Shown: positions 32,518 through 42,679, numbered from the stretch's first letter. The stretch is DNA of 61,103 nt from a bacterium (GCA_019751945.1 JAIEMT010000037.1:1-61103), one strand, 5' to 3'. A program made the numbers and translations. Notes: generated by a model from the sequence alone, not told the origin.

Positions 32518-35286
32518 TCAAAAGAGTGGACAGTTGTTGAGGCGGGTTTCCAGTTCTCGAAGCTGAGAAGAGGTTTCGCCGTGGGAGCGGAGAATGTCGG
32601 AAGCGGTGGACTCCGCAAACTCAATTCTACGAGGAATTCTAAGGTATTGCGTGAGCTCACTCCAGGTCGGATGCACCAAGCCCTGGAGCTGATCCCAAAT
32701 CATATCGATGACCCGAGCTTGCGGAGAGTGAATGCGCAGGTGGAATCCACTCTCGGTCATGAGCATGATTCCGGTGCGGAAAACCTGATCTTTAATGCGC
32801 TCAATCTTCGCGATCGGCAAGTGAAGCGGAAGATTTCCGGAGAGCTGAACTTGGTCGCTCACGCTAACAGGCACGCACTCGGTTTTGGGTAGAATGGCGA
32901 GCAGTTCCTTCCAACGAATCTGGCCGTCCCGACCCACGATGGAAAGCAGGCGGCGGTAGTTGCTCTTTAAGTCTTCAATCTGATGAGCCGTCTCAATGAA
33001 CTGCGAAGCGGACTCAGAAGCCGATGCAGACGGCGCCAAGTTTTGGAATCCTTCACCTGGTGAGAGCATCACTGCAAAAGATTTTGGAATCGGAATGAAC
33101 TTCACCAATTGCTCGGTCAAAATCCAATGTCCCGACTTCTGTTCTGCGTTCTGATCTAACCACTTGGAGACCCAATCGGATTTCAGGAAGGCCCGCATCG
33201 GTGCGACCCAGTTTTCATTCGGGAACGCCAACGCGAAGCCGGTTTTTTCCCCGGGCTGAGTGGAATCTAGCGGCGATGTGACAGCGAGGCGTCTTTGCGC
33301 CGAGCCGATTTTAATTTCAATGTGCAATGTCGCCGCCTTGGAATGAGCCGGTGACGATTCATTTCTGCCGTCAAACGACAAGAGGTCGCCAATTCGGGCC
33401 GTGGCCAATCCTGCGTTTCCAGATTGATGAAGGGCTGTGACCTTCCGAACCGTCGCAATCTGCGCGAGCGGAATGCAACGAGTGCGAATGCGTTCGAGGA
33501 GTTCCAACGTTTCACGAACCGCATGGTCGGGCCAACGATCTGCCCATTCCTTTTGAGGAGTCGGGCTGCTCTGGCTATGTACCTGCCACTGACCGTGCGA
33601 CATCGCAGCGCGACCGCTGGCTGCTGAAAACGCATCTTCCAACATGAGCGGAAGTTCGATGTGGCTGCGAATCAAACCTTGGACGGTCACACGAAGCGGG
33701 CGGTGATCCATGCGTTCTTGAACCGTGGTATTTCGGCTAAAAAGGTACAGATACTTCGGAAACAGCGGCATCGTGACAGGAAGCGAATGTTGCAGCCCCG
33801 AAAGGTTCCATTCGCAGACGAGCTTCGCGCGATCGAGTAAGAAGGCCAGAGACTCCTTGCCTTCTATCGGATTGAGAGGCTCCTCACGCGCCCAGAGCAA
33901 GAGTCCACCGGGTCTTAGCTTCGTCAAAGCTACACAGGCTTGAAGAGCACCCAGACTCGTCGTGCCGCCAAAAATCTTTTTGAAATAGGGAAGCGTCGAA
34001 GCTTGTTCTCGAAAGCGGAGCGATTCGACCGATTTATCGGAAGGACGAATCACTTTTTCTTCGATGATCAACCCGAAGTCACAAGCTTCCATTTCAGCAA
34101 TCTTGTTGTGCAATGAAGGCTTCGGTGAACCGAGTGCCAGCTGCAGCTGATCGCGCGAATGAACTTCCAATCCGTTTCCTTGTGCCCAGAGCGGAGGAGC
34201 GGAGATGCCATTCCAGAGCTGCATCAGCTCGGCAATGAAAAGTTGGAAGCAATGATTTTCTAAACCAATCCACGAAAGCGATTTGGGTGCGCTCTCTAAA
34301 GGAGAGCCATCTCGGAGGGTCGGAGTGAAAGCAATCTTACGACGTTGAAGGTGAGTGGTTTCGGGTTTTGGATCAAACCCGAAGCTGCTCAAATGACTCC
34401 ACAAGCTCGAGAAGAAGCGCGGATCATAAAGCTGCGGCAGATTGCCGGTGGCATGGGCGGAAGGGCGGGCTTGTCGCGCCAAGCGAACCAGTGCCGGGAT
34501 GATCGAGAAATCATCGGTGTCCAGCTTCCAGGGTTCGAGCGTGTTCCAAATATCTTTCTGAATTTCTAAGCTCGGATTGTACCAGGAATAAAGATTTTGT
34601 CGGGTGAGTTGCCAGCCTTCGCGATCCATGGGGAGAAGGGGTTTCAGCGCAGAATTCAATGCCCAGTTCAGTTTCCCAAGATCTTCCTTCTTAAAAGGAT
34701 TGAGCCCACGATCGGCCCAGGTTTTCAAAAGCAGAACTTGTCCAATGGCAATGATGGCCACTTCTTCGAAGAAAACTTTCAGCGCAGCACTTTGATTCGG
34801 AGAGCGGAGCTCATCCAACCACTTCTGAAGCGGGTTGCTCATGGGTTGCTGCGGTTTGGTTTCGTATTTTGGGATCGTTCCAGCCAGGAGTTCTAAGTAT
34901 TGAACGATGGCATCACGACGTCCTGGATTGAGAGACAAGAGTTTCGTGCGATTGGTTTCGAGATCTTGACGAATTCGACCCACGAGTCCAATCAATCCAG
35001 GGAGCAATGCTTGAAATGCAGAACCACCCCAGCCCCCCATGCCCGGACGCGGGTCGTAGGCTGGAACGGAAATCTGCTTTTCAACAGTCTTTGTGTAAGC
35101 GGTTTTGGTGTACGAGGGGGTTGGCTCCGTCGGCGGTTCCAAGAGCTTGCCTAACCCTTCGTTGGGCGCTGAAGCGCCTGCGGAGTCGAGCGGTCCGATC
35201 GGGTCGAGCGGATCTAGCAGCGATCCCGGGGAACGCTTTCTAGGCTCCAATAGCTGGCGAGGGGAGAATGAAGGTTTCATCTCCAT
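32518..35286 (-). CDS. Large protein with a faint N6-methylase/TRD-like architecture
   Basis: About 922 residues (ATG at 35286; TTG at 35301 also in frame). A Pro-rich N-terminus is followed by helical regions. Around residues 480-555, 'LRPGGLLLWAREEPLN', 'FLLDRAKLVCEWNLSG' and 'PLFPKYLYLFSRN' follow the order seen at the end of N6-adenine methylase domains, and 'IRTRCIPLAQIATVRKV' resembles the opening of a target-recognition domain. The catalytic (D/N)PPY motif is missing; the expected place reads CDFGLIIEEK. So it may be a catalytically dead descendant, or an unrelated protein. No restriction genes are adjacent. Confidence 0.5.
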   Translation of the reverse strand: MEMKPSFSPRQLLEPRKRSPGSLLDPLDPIGPLDSAGASAPNEGLGKLLEPPTEPTPSYTKTAYTKTVEKQISVPAYDPRPGMGGWGGSAFQALLPGLIGLVGRIRQDLETNRTKLLSLNPGRRDAIVQYLELLAGTIPKYETKPQQPMSNPLQKWLDELRSPNQSAALKVFFEEVAIIAIGQVLLLKTWADRGLNPFKKEDLGKLNWALNSALKPLLPMDREGWQLTRQNLYSWYNPSLEIQKDIWNTLEPWKLDTDDFSIIPALVRLARQARPSAHATGNLPQLYDPRFFSSLWSHLSSFGFDPKPETTHLQRRKIAFTPTLRDGSPLESAPKSLSWIGLENHCFQLFIAELMQLWNGISAPPLWAQGNGLEVHSRDQLQLALGSPKPSLHNKIAEMEACDFGLIIEEKVIRPSDKSVESLRFREQASTLPYFKKIFGGTTSLGALQACVALTKLRPGGLLLWAREEPLNPIEGKESLAFLLDRAKLVCEWNLSGLQHSLPVTMPLFPKYLYLFSRNTTVQERMDHRPLRVTVQGLIRSHIELPLMLEDAFSAASGRAAMSHGQWQVHSQSSPTPQKEWADRWPDHAVRETLELLERIRTRCIPLAQIATVRKVTALHQSGNAGLATARIGDLLSFDGRNESSPAHSKAATLHIEIKIGSAQRRLAVTSPLDSTQPGEKTGFALAFPNENWVAPMRAFLKSDWVSKWLDQNAEQKSGHWILTEQLVKFIPIPKSFAVMLSPGEGFQNLAPSASASESASQFIETAHQIEDLKSNYRRLLSIVGRDGQIRWKELLAILPKTECVPVSVSDQVQLSGNLPLHLPIAKIERIKDQVFRTGIMLMTESGFHLRIHSPQARVIDMIWDQLQGLVHPTWSELTQYLRIPRRIEFAESTASDILRSHGETSSQLRELETRLNNCPLF

Positions 35287-35556
35287 GTGCGATCCGTGCA
35301 ATTCTTATTCGTCACTGAAAACTCAGTAATTCCAATTAGTTATTTTGTTTTAGAAATCCAACAGGCTTCTAGTAAAGCCTGTCTTCCCCCACTCCCTACA
35401 GTCAAAAATCCGATACCGTCCCGAGGGAGACCTTTAGTGATAGCAAAAATTTTTTGGGTATTGCGAGTAAAAACAACTGACGCAAGCGCTAGGATATAAA
35501 TTTCATCTTAACTTTTGCCTGTGGAGTGCCGAATCGTAGGGAGCAGGGAGATTGGC

Positions 35557-36306
35557 ATGGGTCTGGGCAACATCAAAAATATTTCTCCGAATGGCGAAGG
35601 CTCCAACGCACTCGTTGAAGCTGAGACGCAGGACGAAATCGAACAGATCATGAGTGAGATCGAAAGCCTTCAGAAAGACATGGCTGAAGCTTCGTCCGTC
35701 GAGTCGACACCAAGCGTTGTCTCGACCTCGCGTGCTACTCCTGCTGCCGAAGAAACTCCGGAAGTTCCGGAAGTCGACGCATCCATTCAAGCTTTGACCG
35801 GCGATGACACGGAGTCGGAACCGATTTTTGCTGTAGGTGGTTCAGATACTCCTTCTAACGGAAGCGCTTCGTCCGATGAAGTGCCGCTCGAGGAAACTCT
35901 GGGTAGCATGAAGGCCGAAGAAAGCGAAACCTCCATCTTCGACGACGAAGAGGATACTTCACAAGCCCCCGCAGCGCACGTGGGCGATCACATCAGTGAA
36001 GAAGAAGAACAGTTGATTCGCGAGATCAACGAGAAGGTTCAAATGGATTCTCCAGTTTCACCAGCCCGTAAAATGCCCTCTTCGATGGAAATGGATTCAG
36101 ACCGAGTCACCGCGCCGAATGGAAGCGGTGGAACCGGAGCTTTGACTTTGAGTCTCGTCGGGAATATGAATTTGAAGCTGAAGTATGAATCTGAAGGTCA
36201 TGAAGTTCTCATTAGCTTCGCTGACGAAGCACTGCGCGTGCAGCTCGAAGATGGCACCGAGTTCAAAATTCCCATGGGTCGCAGAGCCCGTAATCGAGTC
36301 GCGTAA
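35557..36306 (+). CDS. Acidic protein with small C-terminal beta domain
   Basis: A 249-residue protein; ATG at 35557 chosen for the AGGGAG just upstream. The first ~180 residues are Glu/Ser/Thr-rich and probably disordered. The last ~65 residues form a likely folded domain ('LTLSLVGNMNLKLKYESEGHEVLISF'). No family recognised. It lies 18 bp before rsmD and leads the housekeeping run. Upstream, 35302-35556 holds the divergent promoters and no gene. Confidence 0.6.
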   Translation: MGLGNIKNISPNGEGSNALVEAETQDEIEQIMSEIESLQKDMAEASSVESTPSVVSTSRATPAAEETPEVPEVDASIQALTGDDTESEPIFAVGGSDTPSNGSASSDEVPLEETLGSMKAEESETSIFDDEEDTSQAPAAHVGDHISEEEEQLIREINEKVQMDSPVSPARKMPSSMEMDSDRVTAPNGSGGTGALTLSLVGNMNLKLKYESEGHEVLISFADEALRVQLEDGTEFKIPMGRRARNRVA

Positions 36307-36324
36307 CCCGCGAAAAAAAGTCCT

Positions 36325-36915
36325 GTGCTCAAACTGACTGGCGGAGAATTTCGCGGTCGCACGATTCACACTCCTTCGGGAGATAAGACTCGTCCCACTC
36401 AAGCCAAGTTGCGTCAGGCGCTTTTCAATTCCATTTTCACGCACCTTCCTGATGCAGCGGTGCTCGATTTATTTTCTGGAAGTGGATGCCTCGGGTTTGA
36501 AGCCCTCTCTCGCGGGGCTTCCGCCGTGGTCTTTGTCGAAAACTCTAAGCCCGCGGGGCAGGTCATTCGCAAGAATATGGAGACGCTCGAGGTAGAAGAT
36601 CGCGCAACGCTACTCAACGGAACCGTCGAGGGATTGAAGGCCGAGTGTGTGCGCATGGGGCCTTACGATGTGGTTCTAGCCGATCCCCCGTACGAACGCG
36701 GCTGGGAGATGAAATTGCTGACCGAGTTGGATTGGCAAGCATTGCTCAAACCCAACGGGATTTTCTGCTTAGAATGGCGCCCTGGTCGAACCTTTAATCC
36801 TTCGAATATCAAAGAGTTACCTGATGCCGTACCATTCCTTGTAAAAACCCGAGAGAAAAATTATGGTGAGAGCATACTTACGACCTACACGCGCTCGGAG
36901 GGTCCCTCTGTTTGA
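36325..36915 (+). CDS. rsmD: 16S rRNA (guanine966-N2)-methyltransferase RsmD
   Basis: A 196-residue SAM-dependent methyltransferase of the 30S subunit. Diagnostic parts: N-terminal TGGEFRGR, TRPTQAKLRQALFN, the SAM site VLDLFSGSGCLGFEALSRGA, and the catalytic ADPPY. GTG start; no clear ribosome-binding site, so coupling to the upstream acidic-protein gene is likely. Its TGA overlaps the coaD start, the common rsmD-coaD order. Confidence 0.95.
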   Translation: MLKLTGGEFRGRTIHTPSGDKTRPTQAKLRQALFNSIFTHLPDAAVLDLFSGSGCLGFEALSRGASAVVFVENSKPAGQVIRKNMETLEVEDRATLLNGTVEGLKAECVRMGPYDVVLADPPYERGWEMKLLTELDWQALLKPNGIFCLEWRPGRTFNPSNIKELPDAVPFLVKTREKNYGESILTTYTRSEGPSV

Positions 36916-37412
36916 CAAATCAAGGCCTGGTCGCCGTCTACCCCGGATCGTTTGATCCGATCACCAACGGACATCTCGATATTTTAGATCGCAGTCTGGA
37001 TCTGTTCTCAGAAGTCGTCGTGGTGGTGGCAGGGACGGATCGTAAGAACCCGCTTTTCACTTCAGAAGAACGAGTCGAGATCATTCGAGAAGTTGTGGCC
37101 GATCGAAAGCGTGTGCGAGTGGATCGTTGGTCCGGTTTGATTATGGATTACGCTCGCGCTCATAAAATTTCAGCGGTGATTCGTGGTCTTCGTGCTGCGA
37201 GTGACTTTGAATACGAATTCATGATGGCCAGCATGAATAAAAATTTGAATCCAGACGTAGAAACTCTCTTCATGATGACTGCGCAAAATCTCTACTTCGT
37301 GAGTTCGTCGATGGTGAAGGAACTTTTTAATTACGGGGGAGATGTCTCTTCCTACGTTCCCGCCGTAGTCGCCAAGCATCTGAAGCAAAAAACCAGGAGC
37401 CCGAAAGTTTAA
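36912..37412 (+). CDS. coaD: Phosphopantetheine adenylyltransferase
   Basis: A 166-residue enzyme that makes dephospho-CoA in coenzyme A synthesis. Typical motifs: YPGSFDPITNGHLDI, VRGLRAASDFEYE and SSSMVKE; length is normal. TTG start overlapping the rsmD stop by 4 bp. Its stop overlaps the next ATG by 1 base, so rsmD-coaD-aminotransferase is one transcript. Confidence 0.96.
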   Translation: MTNQGLVAVYPGSFDPITNGHLDILDRSLDLFSEVVVVVAGTDRKNPLFTSEERVEIIREVVADRKRVRVDRWSGLIMDYARAHKISAVIRGLRAASDFEYEFMMASMNKNLNPDVETLFMMTAQNLYFVSSSMVKELFNYGGDVSSYVPAVVAKHLKQKTRSPKV

Positions 37413-38659
37413 TGAGCAAGCTTCAGATTTCAAAAAGACTGGATGGAGTTTCCGACAGTGCCACGCTTCGATTGAACGCCGCGGTTCAGGCCATGAAAGC
37501 GCAAGGCATCGATGTCACGAACCTGACTGCCGGTGAGCCGGACTTCAACGTTCCTGATTCTTGCAAAGAAGCGATGATGGAAGCGGTACGCACGAATAAG
37601 TCCAAGTACACCCCTGTCGGCGGAATTCCCGACCTGCGCATGTTGGTCGCTGAAAAAACCAATCAACAGCAGCCGGCCCTTCAAAAACTTTTAGGCAAAG
37701 CTCCTTGGGCGCCCGCAAATGTTCTGGTGGCTTGCGGTGCGAAGCAATCGGTTTTCAATGCCATCTTAGCAACCGTCTCACCCGGTGCGGGTGAACAGGT
37801 GCTGATACCTTCACCCTATTGGCTGAGCTATCCCGAAATCGTGAAGCTGGCGGGTGGGGTTCCGAAAATCGTGGAGTGTACCTTTGAAGAAAAGTTCAAA
37901 CTCACTCCTTCGAAATTAAGACGGGCGCTGGATGCGGGAAGTGGAAAGTACCGCGCTATTATTTTTAATTCGCCGAGTAATCCGACGGGGTCGATGTACT
38001 CGCGCGAAGAGTTTCAGGAGCTGGGCCGAGTGTTGGCAGAACATTCTGAAGCCAAAGGAATGTGGATTATCAGTGATGAGATCTACGATTCCATCACCCT
38101 CTCGAAAACGCCGTTCTGCTCTTTTCTAGAAGCGGCTCCCCAGCTTTGGGAGCGCACCATTACCATCAATGGCCTGTCCAAAAGTGCGGCCATGACGGGT
38201 TGGAGAATCGGTTGGTCGGTGGCGCCAAAAATGGCTTCGGATGCGATGAGTACGCTGCAAGGACAGTCCACTTCCGGCATTAATGCCCCTACTCAGTGGG
38301 CAGGAGTTGCCGCGCTGAAATTATCGCCGTCCGTATTTGCCGAGAATGCCCAGATCTACAAGAAACGTGCGGAACTGGCGTTGGAAATCCTGAAAAACGC
38401 AGGCAAAATAAAGGTATTAGCTCCAGAAGGGGCTTTTTATCTTTTCGTGGGTATAGAGAGTTATCTGCGAGAGGGTGAAGACTCGATTCAGTTTGCTGAA
38501 CGCTTACTGAATGACGCAAAAGTCGCCGTTGTTCCCGGAACGCCGTTTGGGGAGCCGCGATACTTGCGTTTGAGTTTTGCAACCGACGAGAAAACGCTGC
38601 GCGAGGGCTGTGAAAGAATCACGAGGTTCTTGAACTCTCCCAAACAATCTTCGCAATAG
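37412..38659 (+). CDS. aspC: Aspartate aminotransferase, class I PLP enzyme
   Basis: A 415-residue fold-type I aminotransferase. LTAGEPDF near the start, NSPSNPTG for substrate binding, SDEIYD, the PLP lysine in NGLSKSAAMTGWRIGW, and RLSFATD for the carboxylate Arg. These fit the bacterial Ib aspartate/prephenate aminotransferases; exact substrate cannot be told from sequence reading. Overlaps coaD by 1 base. Confidence 0.88.
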   Translation: MSKLQISKRLDGVSDSATLRLNAAVQAMKAQGIDVTNLTAGEPDFNVPDSCKEAMMEAVRTNKSKYTPVGGIPDLRMLVAEKTNQQQPALQKLLGKAPWAPANVLVACGAKQSVFNAILATVSPGAGEQVLIPSPYWLSYPEIVKLAGGVPKIVECTFEEKFKLTPSKLRRALDAGSGKYRAIIFNSPSNPTGSMYSREEFQELGRVLAEHSEAKGMWIISDEIYDSITLSKTPFCSFLEAAPQLWERTITINGLSKSAAMTGWRIGWSVAPKMASDAMSTLQGQSTSGINAPTQWAGVAALKLSPSVFAENAQIYKKRAELALEILKNAGKIKVLAPEGAFYLFVGIESYLREGEDSIQFAERLLNDAKVAVVPGTPFGEPRYLRLSFATDEKTLREGCERITRFLNSPKQSSQ

Positions 38660-38690
38660 CGATTTCTCAAGCGCATCACGGAAGAGGCGC

Positions 38691-39728
38691 ATGATGAGTT
38701 TTCGAAATGGATTTCGAACGGGGTTCTTGCTCGTGACCGTGTCCTCGGTCCTAGCTTGTGCTGGTCCTACCTTTGACAAATCTACTCCCACAGGGAAACA
38801 AGCGATTCTTGATGCAGTGAATTTGGCGCTGAATATTGAAAACTGTTCGAGCGCTGTAAGCCTGATCGACCCTCTCTACAACTCGCCGTACACGGATAAC
38901 ACTGTTCGTTTGTCCCGCGCTTCTGCCTATGGTTGCGAAGCCAGTATCAACGCGCTCGATTTGCTCACGGACTTGCAGAACGCCAACCTGGTCGCAAATA
39001 TGTTTTGGAGGGCGATGTCTGAAATATTTTGGAACACGGACGTAGACGTTCTCGATAAGCGCATCACCGCGGCTGCCTATGCAAGCGATGCCACCATGTC
39101 GGCTTTGAAGTCGGGAACCATTGTGGCGATGACTCAACGTTTTAATTCCACGACTCTCAATATGGGTTCTACTCTCGCCTCGGATCGTATTGACGATGCG
39201 AATCTCTACCAGCTTTTCGTTTCAATGGCGGCCATTGGCGCTTTAGAAAATCGGTTTAGCGCACCCAATCCTGCGACCTTTTTGAAAACTCGTCCACTCG
39301 GGTGGACTACGGCGACACCGACGGGTTGGGAACGCGCCGCAAACACACCTGGAAATGGCTGCGAGTTCGCAGCATCCGTGTTGAATCTCACCGATACGAT
39401 TGGAGCCGTGGCAGCGCAAGCTCCCCCGAGTGTGCAGGGGAGTTTAGTGGCACTTCAAGCCTCCATGGGGACATGGCTGTCGGCCGCTTGCGACGCGGGC
39501 TGTACCGCCAATGCCGCTGCAGTAGTCATTGGCCAGGCCATCGATTTTTCGGGCACCGCTTGCGCGGGAATTGCGGCTGGGGTTTGTACGGGCACGGCTG
39601 CTCAGCCCTGTCCGGCTACTTTGAGGAATTGGAATTCTTGCACTGGTGCGGTGAGCGATCGAAATTCTTGCGCAGCTGCTGGGATTGCCCGTTTCGTTGA
39701 TCAGCACGTCGTATTGGGGTGGAACTGA
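38691..39728 (+). CDS. Cysteine-rich lipoprotein, unknown function
   Basis: A 345-residue lipoprotein (lipobox VLAC at residue ~23). Helical N-terminal region followed by an Ala/Cys-rich C-terminal third with many Cys residues (SAACDAGC, GTACAGI, GVCTGT, PCPAT), likely disulfide-bonded. Its stop overlaps the start of the barrel gene by one base (TGATG), so the two are coupled and probably work together at the outer membrane. Confidence 0.65.
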   Translation: MMSFRNGFRTGFLLVTVSSVLACAGPTFDKSTPTGKQAILDAVNLALNIENCSSAVSLIDPLYNSPYTDNTVRLSRASAYGCEASINALDLLTDLQNANLVANMFWRAMSEIFWNTDVDVLDKRITAAAYASDATMSALKSGTIVAMTQRFNSTTLNMGSTLASDRIDDANLYQLFVSMAAIGALENRFSAPNPATFLKTRPLGWTTATPTGWERAANTPGNGCEFAASVLNLTDTIGAVAAQAPPSVQGSLVALQASMGTWLSAACDAGCTANAAAVVIGQAIDFSGTACAGIAAGVCTGTAAQPCPATLRNWNSCTGAVSDRNSCAAAGIARFVDQHVVLGWN

Positions 39729-40795
39729 TGGTGAGATTCCTGCTTCTAGCACTTCTGATCGGGAGTCCGCCAAGCGCAGACGCTGCGCCCCTGGACTATC
39801 TCTATCGAAGTGGCCGAGCTGCAGGGATGGGTGGGACTTACCTCGGATTTGCTGAAGGAGGCGAGGCTCTCTTTTTAAATCCTGCCAGTCTAGCGACTCG
39901 CAAGAAACTGACTGTGGATATCTTGAGCTCGGACGTGGGAGCCAGTTCCGATGCGATCTTCCAGGCGATGGATACGTCGAATTTACTGTCGAACATGAAC
40001 CCCTCCACGATCAACCAGTTGATGGGAAAAAATATTTTCGTTCAGGATCAAAATACTTTCATCATCAGTTCTCAGAACTACGCCATCGGCATTATTCAGG
40101 ACAATCAGTTTGCCTTGCACTCTCGAAACCGCTCGCTCCCCAACATGGAAATGCAGGTGCAGACCACGAACGGAATTCAAGCGGGGTTTGGCTTCACACT
40201 TGGCAAGGCTCGCAAGAAAAAGAAACTCGATGTTCGTCTGGGAATTGCCGCCAAGTATCTCTTCAAGCGTGGGGGCTATCGATCGGTTCCGTTTTCAACC
40301 GTCGTCAACATGGATTGGAGTGCGGTCAACCAGTTGATCGGGGGTTACGGCTCGGGCGTGGGTTTTGATACCGGCGCAGAGATGATTTTTCGTCTCAACG
40401 ATCGATTTAAAATTACCGGGGGATTGTCTCTTCAAGACGTCGGAGGCACCAAGTTTAGCAGTGGGGGAGGGGACACGATTCCTCAGAACCTGAGCATGGG
40501 CTTCGGGGTGAAGTACGACCTGGGCCCCAATTCCCTTTTATTGGGATTTGACTACCAACAAATGTCGACGGACACCGACTGGAGAAAAAGAGTTCACTTG
40601 GGTTTTGCTTGGGAAATGCCTGTCCTCGCGCTCTACGCGGGCATGAACCAGGTGAGCTTCACCTATGGAGCGAGCTTCAATCTTTGGTTCTTCAAAATCT
40701 ACGCCTACTCCACGGCAGAAGAACTTGCCACTTACGCTCAACAAGATACCGAGCGACGGTACTTTCTGCGCATCGCGACAAGTATTAATCTTTGA
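39728..40795 (+). CDS. Outer-membrane barrel protein, PorV/UPF0164-like
   Basis: A 355-residue protein with a signal peptide (SADAA) and an N-terminal 'GRAAGMGGTYLGFAEGGEALFLNPASLA', the hallmark of the PorV/UPF0164-type barrels related to FadL-like proteins. Amphipathic strands run to the end. ATG at 39728, preceded by GGGGTGGA; translationally coupled to the lipoprotein gene. Confidence 0.75.
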   Translation: MVRFLLLALLIGSPPSADAAPLDYLYRSGRAAGMGGTYLGFAEGGEALFLNPASLATRKKLTVDILSSDVGASSDAIFQAMDTSNLLSNMNPSTINQLMGKNIFVQDQNTFIISSQNYAIGIIQDNQFALHSRNRSLPNMEMQVQTTNGIQAGFGFTLGKARKKKKLDVRLGIAAKYLFKRGGYRSVPFSTVVNMDWSAVNQLIGGYGSGVGFDTGAEMIFRLNDRFKITGGLSLQDVGGTKFSSGGGDTIPQNLSMGFGVKYDLGPNSLLLGFDYQQMSTDTDWRKRVHLGFAWEMPVLALYAGMNQVSFTYGASFNLWFFKIYAYSTAEELATYAQQDTERRYFLRIATSINL

Positions 40796-40831
40796 CAGCA
40801 ATCGGCAATCTGTTCTACCTTTCAAGAAGAG

Positions 40832-42154
40832 ATGCGAAAAGCGTTCATCATCGACACCAACGTCCTCCTCTTCGACCCACAAGCCTTCACGAAATTTGGA
40901 AATAATGACGTCGTCATCCCGATCGTCGTGATCGAAGAGATCGATCGATTCAAGCGCGAGATGAGTGAAAACGGTCGTCACGCGCGCCTGTTCTCCCGAT
41001 TAATCGACGATATGAGAAAAACGGGAGAACTCGCTCACGGAGTCAAACTCCCCGGTGGCGGATTGCTCACCGTCGAGTTGGGAGATGGCCACGCGCCGTT
41101 ACCCGTCGAACTCCAGATGGACAAAGCCGACAACCGAATTCTCGCGTTGGCGATGTCGATCAAGAAAGAACAACCGAAGCGCCCGGTGGTTTTTGTCACC
41201 AAGGACATCAACCTTCGAATCAAGGCCGATGCGCTGGGAATTTCCGCTGAAGATTACGAACCCTCGAGTGTCGAGCCCGAACAGCTTTATGCGGGCTTGT
41301 TGACTTTGAACGTCGACGCCCACTTGGTAGACGAGTTTTATTCGCAGAAACGCTTGGTCTACAAAGAATCTGAAAAACTAAAAGCGAATCAATATTTGAT
41401 TCTGAAAGATTCCACGAACCCGAACCACACGGCGATGGGACGTTATTCCAAGGAGCTCGGTTGTATTGTTCCGATCTTCAAGCCAGTGGAAGGTCTCTGG
41501 GGAATTTTCCCGAAGAACGCCGAACAGGCGTTTGCAATAGACGCATTGATGAACGACGACATCAAGCTGGTCAGCCTAGTTGGTAAAGCAGGAACGGGTA
41601 AAACCTTGCTTGCCATTGCTGCTGGCTTAGCCAAGACGGTCGATGAAGGCGTGTACCATCGCCTGCTTGTTTCGCGTCCGGTTTTCCCGCTCGGAAAAGA
41701 CATCGGCTTTTTGCCTGGGGACATCGAAGAGAAGTTGAATCCCTGGATGCAGCCCATTTACGACAACATCGACTTCCTCTTTGGTGCTACTGGGTCGAAG
41801 GGCCGCAGAGGCGCCGGCAAGGGGTGCCAAGAGTTGATGAATCAAGGCCTTCTGCAAATTGAACCACTCACGTACATTCGTGGTCGATCTATTCCGCAAC
41901 AGTATTTGATTGTGGATGAGTCTCAGAACCTCACGCCTCATGAAATTAAAACCATCATCACGCGTGCAGGGGACAATACGAAGATCGTTCTGACAGGAGA
42001 TAGCTTCCAGATCGACAATCCGTACGTCGATTCCGCTAATAACGGGTTGGTCTATCTTGTAGAGCGATTTAAGGAAGAAGCGATTTCCGCTCACGTCACC
42101 TTGACGAAGGGCGAGCGCTCGAAACTCTCAGAACTGGCCAGCAACCTGCTCTAA
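40832..42154 (+). CDS. PIN-PhoH ATPase/nuclease protein
   Basis: A 440-residue fusion: an N-terminal PIN nuclease domain (IDTNVLLFDP with Asp8; EEIDRFK; 'DNRILALAM'; VTKDINLRIKA) and a C-terminal PhoH ATPase (Walker A GKAGTGKT around residues 251-258, Walker B YLIVDESQN, LTGDSFQID). This is the PhoH2 layout, linked in other bacteria to RNA unwinding and cutting, sometimes as a toxin. No antitoxin-like small gene precedes it. Its 3' end overlaps the convergent 42128 gene by 27 bp. Confidence 0.92.
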   Translation: MRKAFIIDTNVLLFDPQAFTKFGNNDVVIPIVVIEEIDRFKREMSENGRHARLFSRLIDDMRKTGELAHGVKLPGGGLLTVELGDGHAPLPVELQMDKADNRILALAMSIKKEQPKRPVVFVTKDINLRIKADALGISAEDYEPSSVEPEQLYAGLLTLNVDAHLVDEFYSQKRLVYKESEKLKANQYLILKDSTNPNHTAMGRYSKELGCIVPIFKPVEGLWGIFPKNAEQAFAIDALMNDDIKLVSLVGKAGTGKTLLAIAAGLAKTVDEGVYHRLLVSRPVFPLGKDIGFLPGDIEEKLNPWMQPIYDNIDFLFGATGSKGRRGAGKGCQELMNQGLLQIEPLTYIRGRSIPQQYLIVDESQNLTPHEIKTIITRAGDNTKIVLTGDSFQIDNPYVDSANNGLVYLVERFKEEAISAHVTLTKGERSKLSELASNLL

Positions 42155-42664
42155 ATCGGTTTCATCGTTCGGTCGAATGTCTCCATAGCGGTCTCGGAAA
42201 CTTTCTACCAAGCGGTCCATAGTGCTGGGACCTTCAGGCTTCTTGATGAAGACCACAGATTCCGGGCGAGCAGATGTCTCCGTGTGAGGAGTCACTGACG
42301 CCTTTGCGCCCATGGTCACTTCAGCGGGGCTTGGGTCCACTAGATCGTCGATCGTTTTGACATTGTAGAGTGTTGTACTGTGAATGATGACTTCCCCGTT
42401 GGAGCCGACGCGATTGATGTTCGTGCCCGGCGAGCTATTAGAATTTCTCTGAATGTAGTCGATATCTTTCGGGGTCGAACTTTTTCGAATTCCCAAATAA
42501 GTCCCCAGATCTTCGGGATTGAACCAGACCGAGAATCGGGGATCTTCCAATCGGCCATTGCCGTCGATGGGCGTAGCAATGCCACCGAAGAGGGCGACTT
42601 CGCCTCCGCGTGCAGCCGTAGACATGAGGATGAGAAGGGGAACCCACTTCACCCAAAGCTTCAT
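42128..42664 (-). CDS. Secreted protein, unknown function
   Basis: A 178-residue protein with a signal peptide (ending near AARGG, residue ~20). No Cys, no recognised family; the C-terminal part is polar. Overlaps the end of the PhoH gene by 27 bp in the opposite direction. It follows the 42680 gene by 15 bp and is probably cotranscribed. Confidence 0.6.
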   Translation of the reverse strand: MKLWVKWVPLLILMSTAARGGEVALFGGIATPIDGNGRLEDPRFSVWFNPEDLGTYLGIRKSSTPKDIDYIQRNSNSSPGTNINRVGSNGEVIIHSTTLYNVKTIDDLVDPSPAEVTMGAKASVTPHTETSARPESVVFIKKPEGPSTMDRLVESFRDRYGDIRPNDETDLEQVAGQF

Positions 42665-42679
42665 AGAAGTTCCTGAAGT

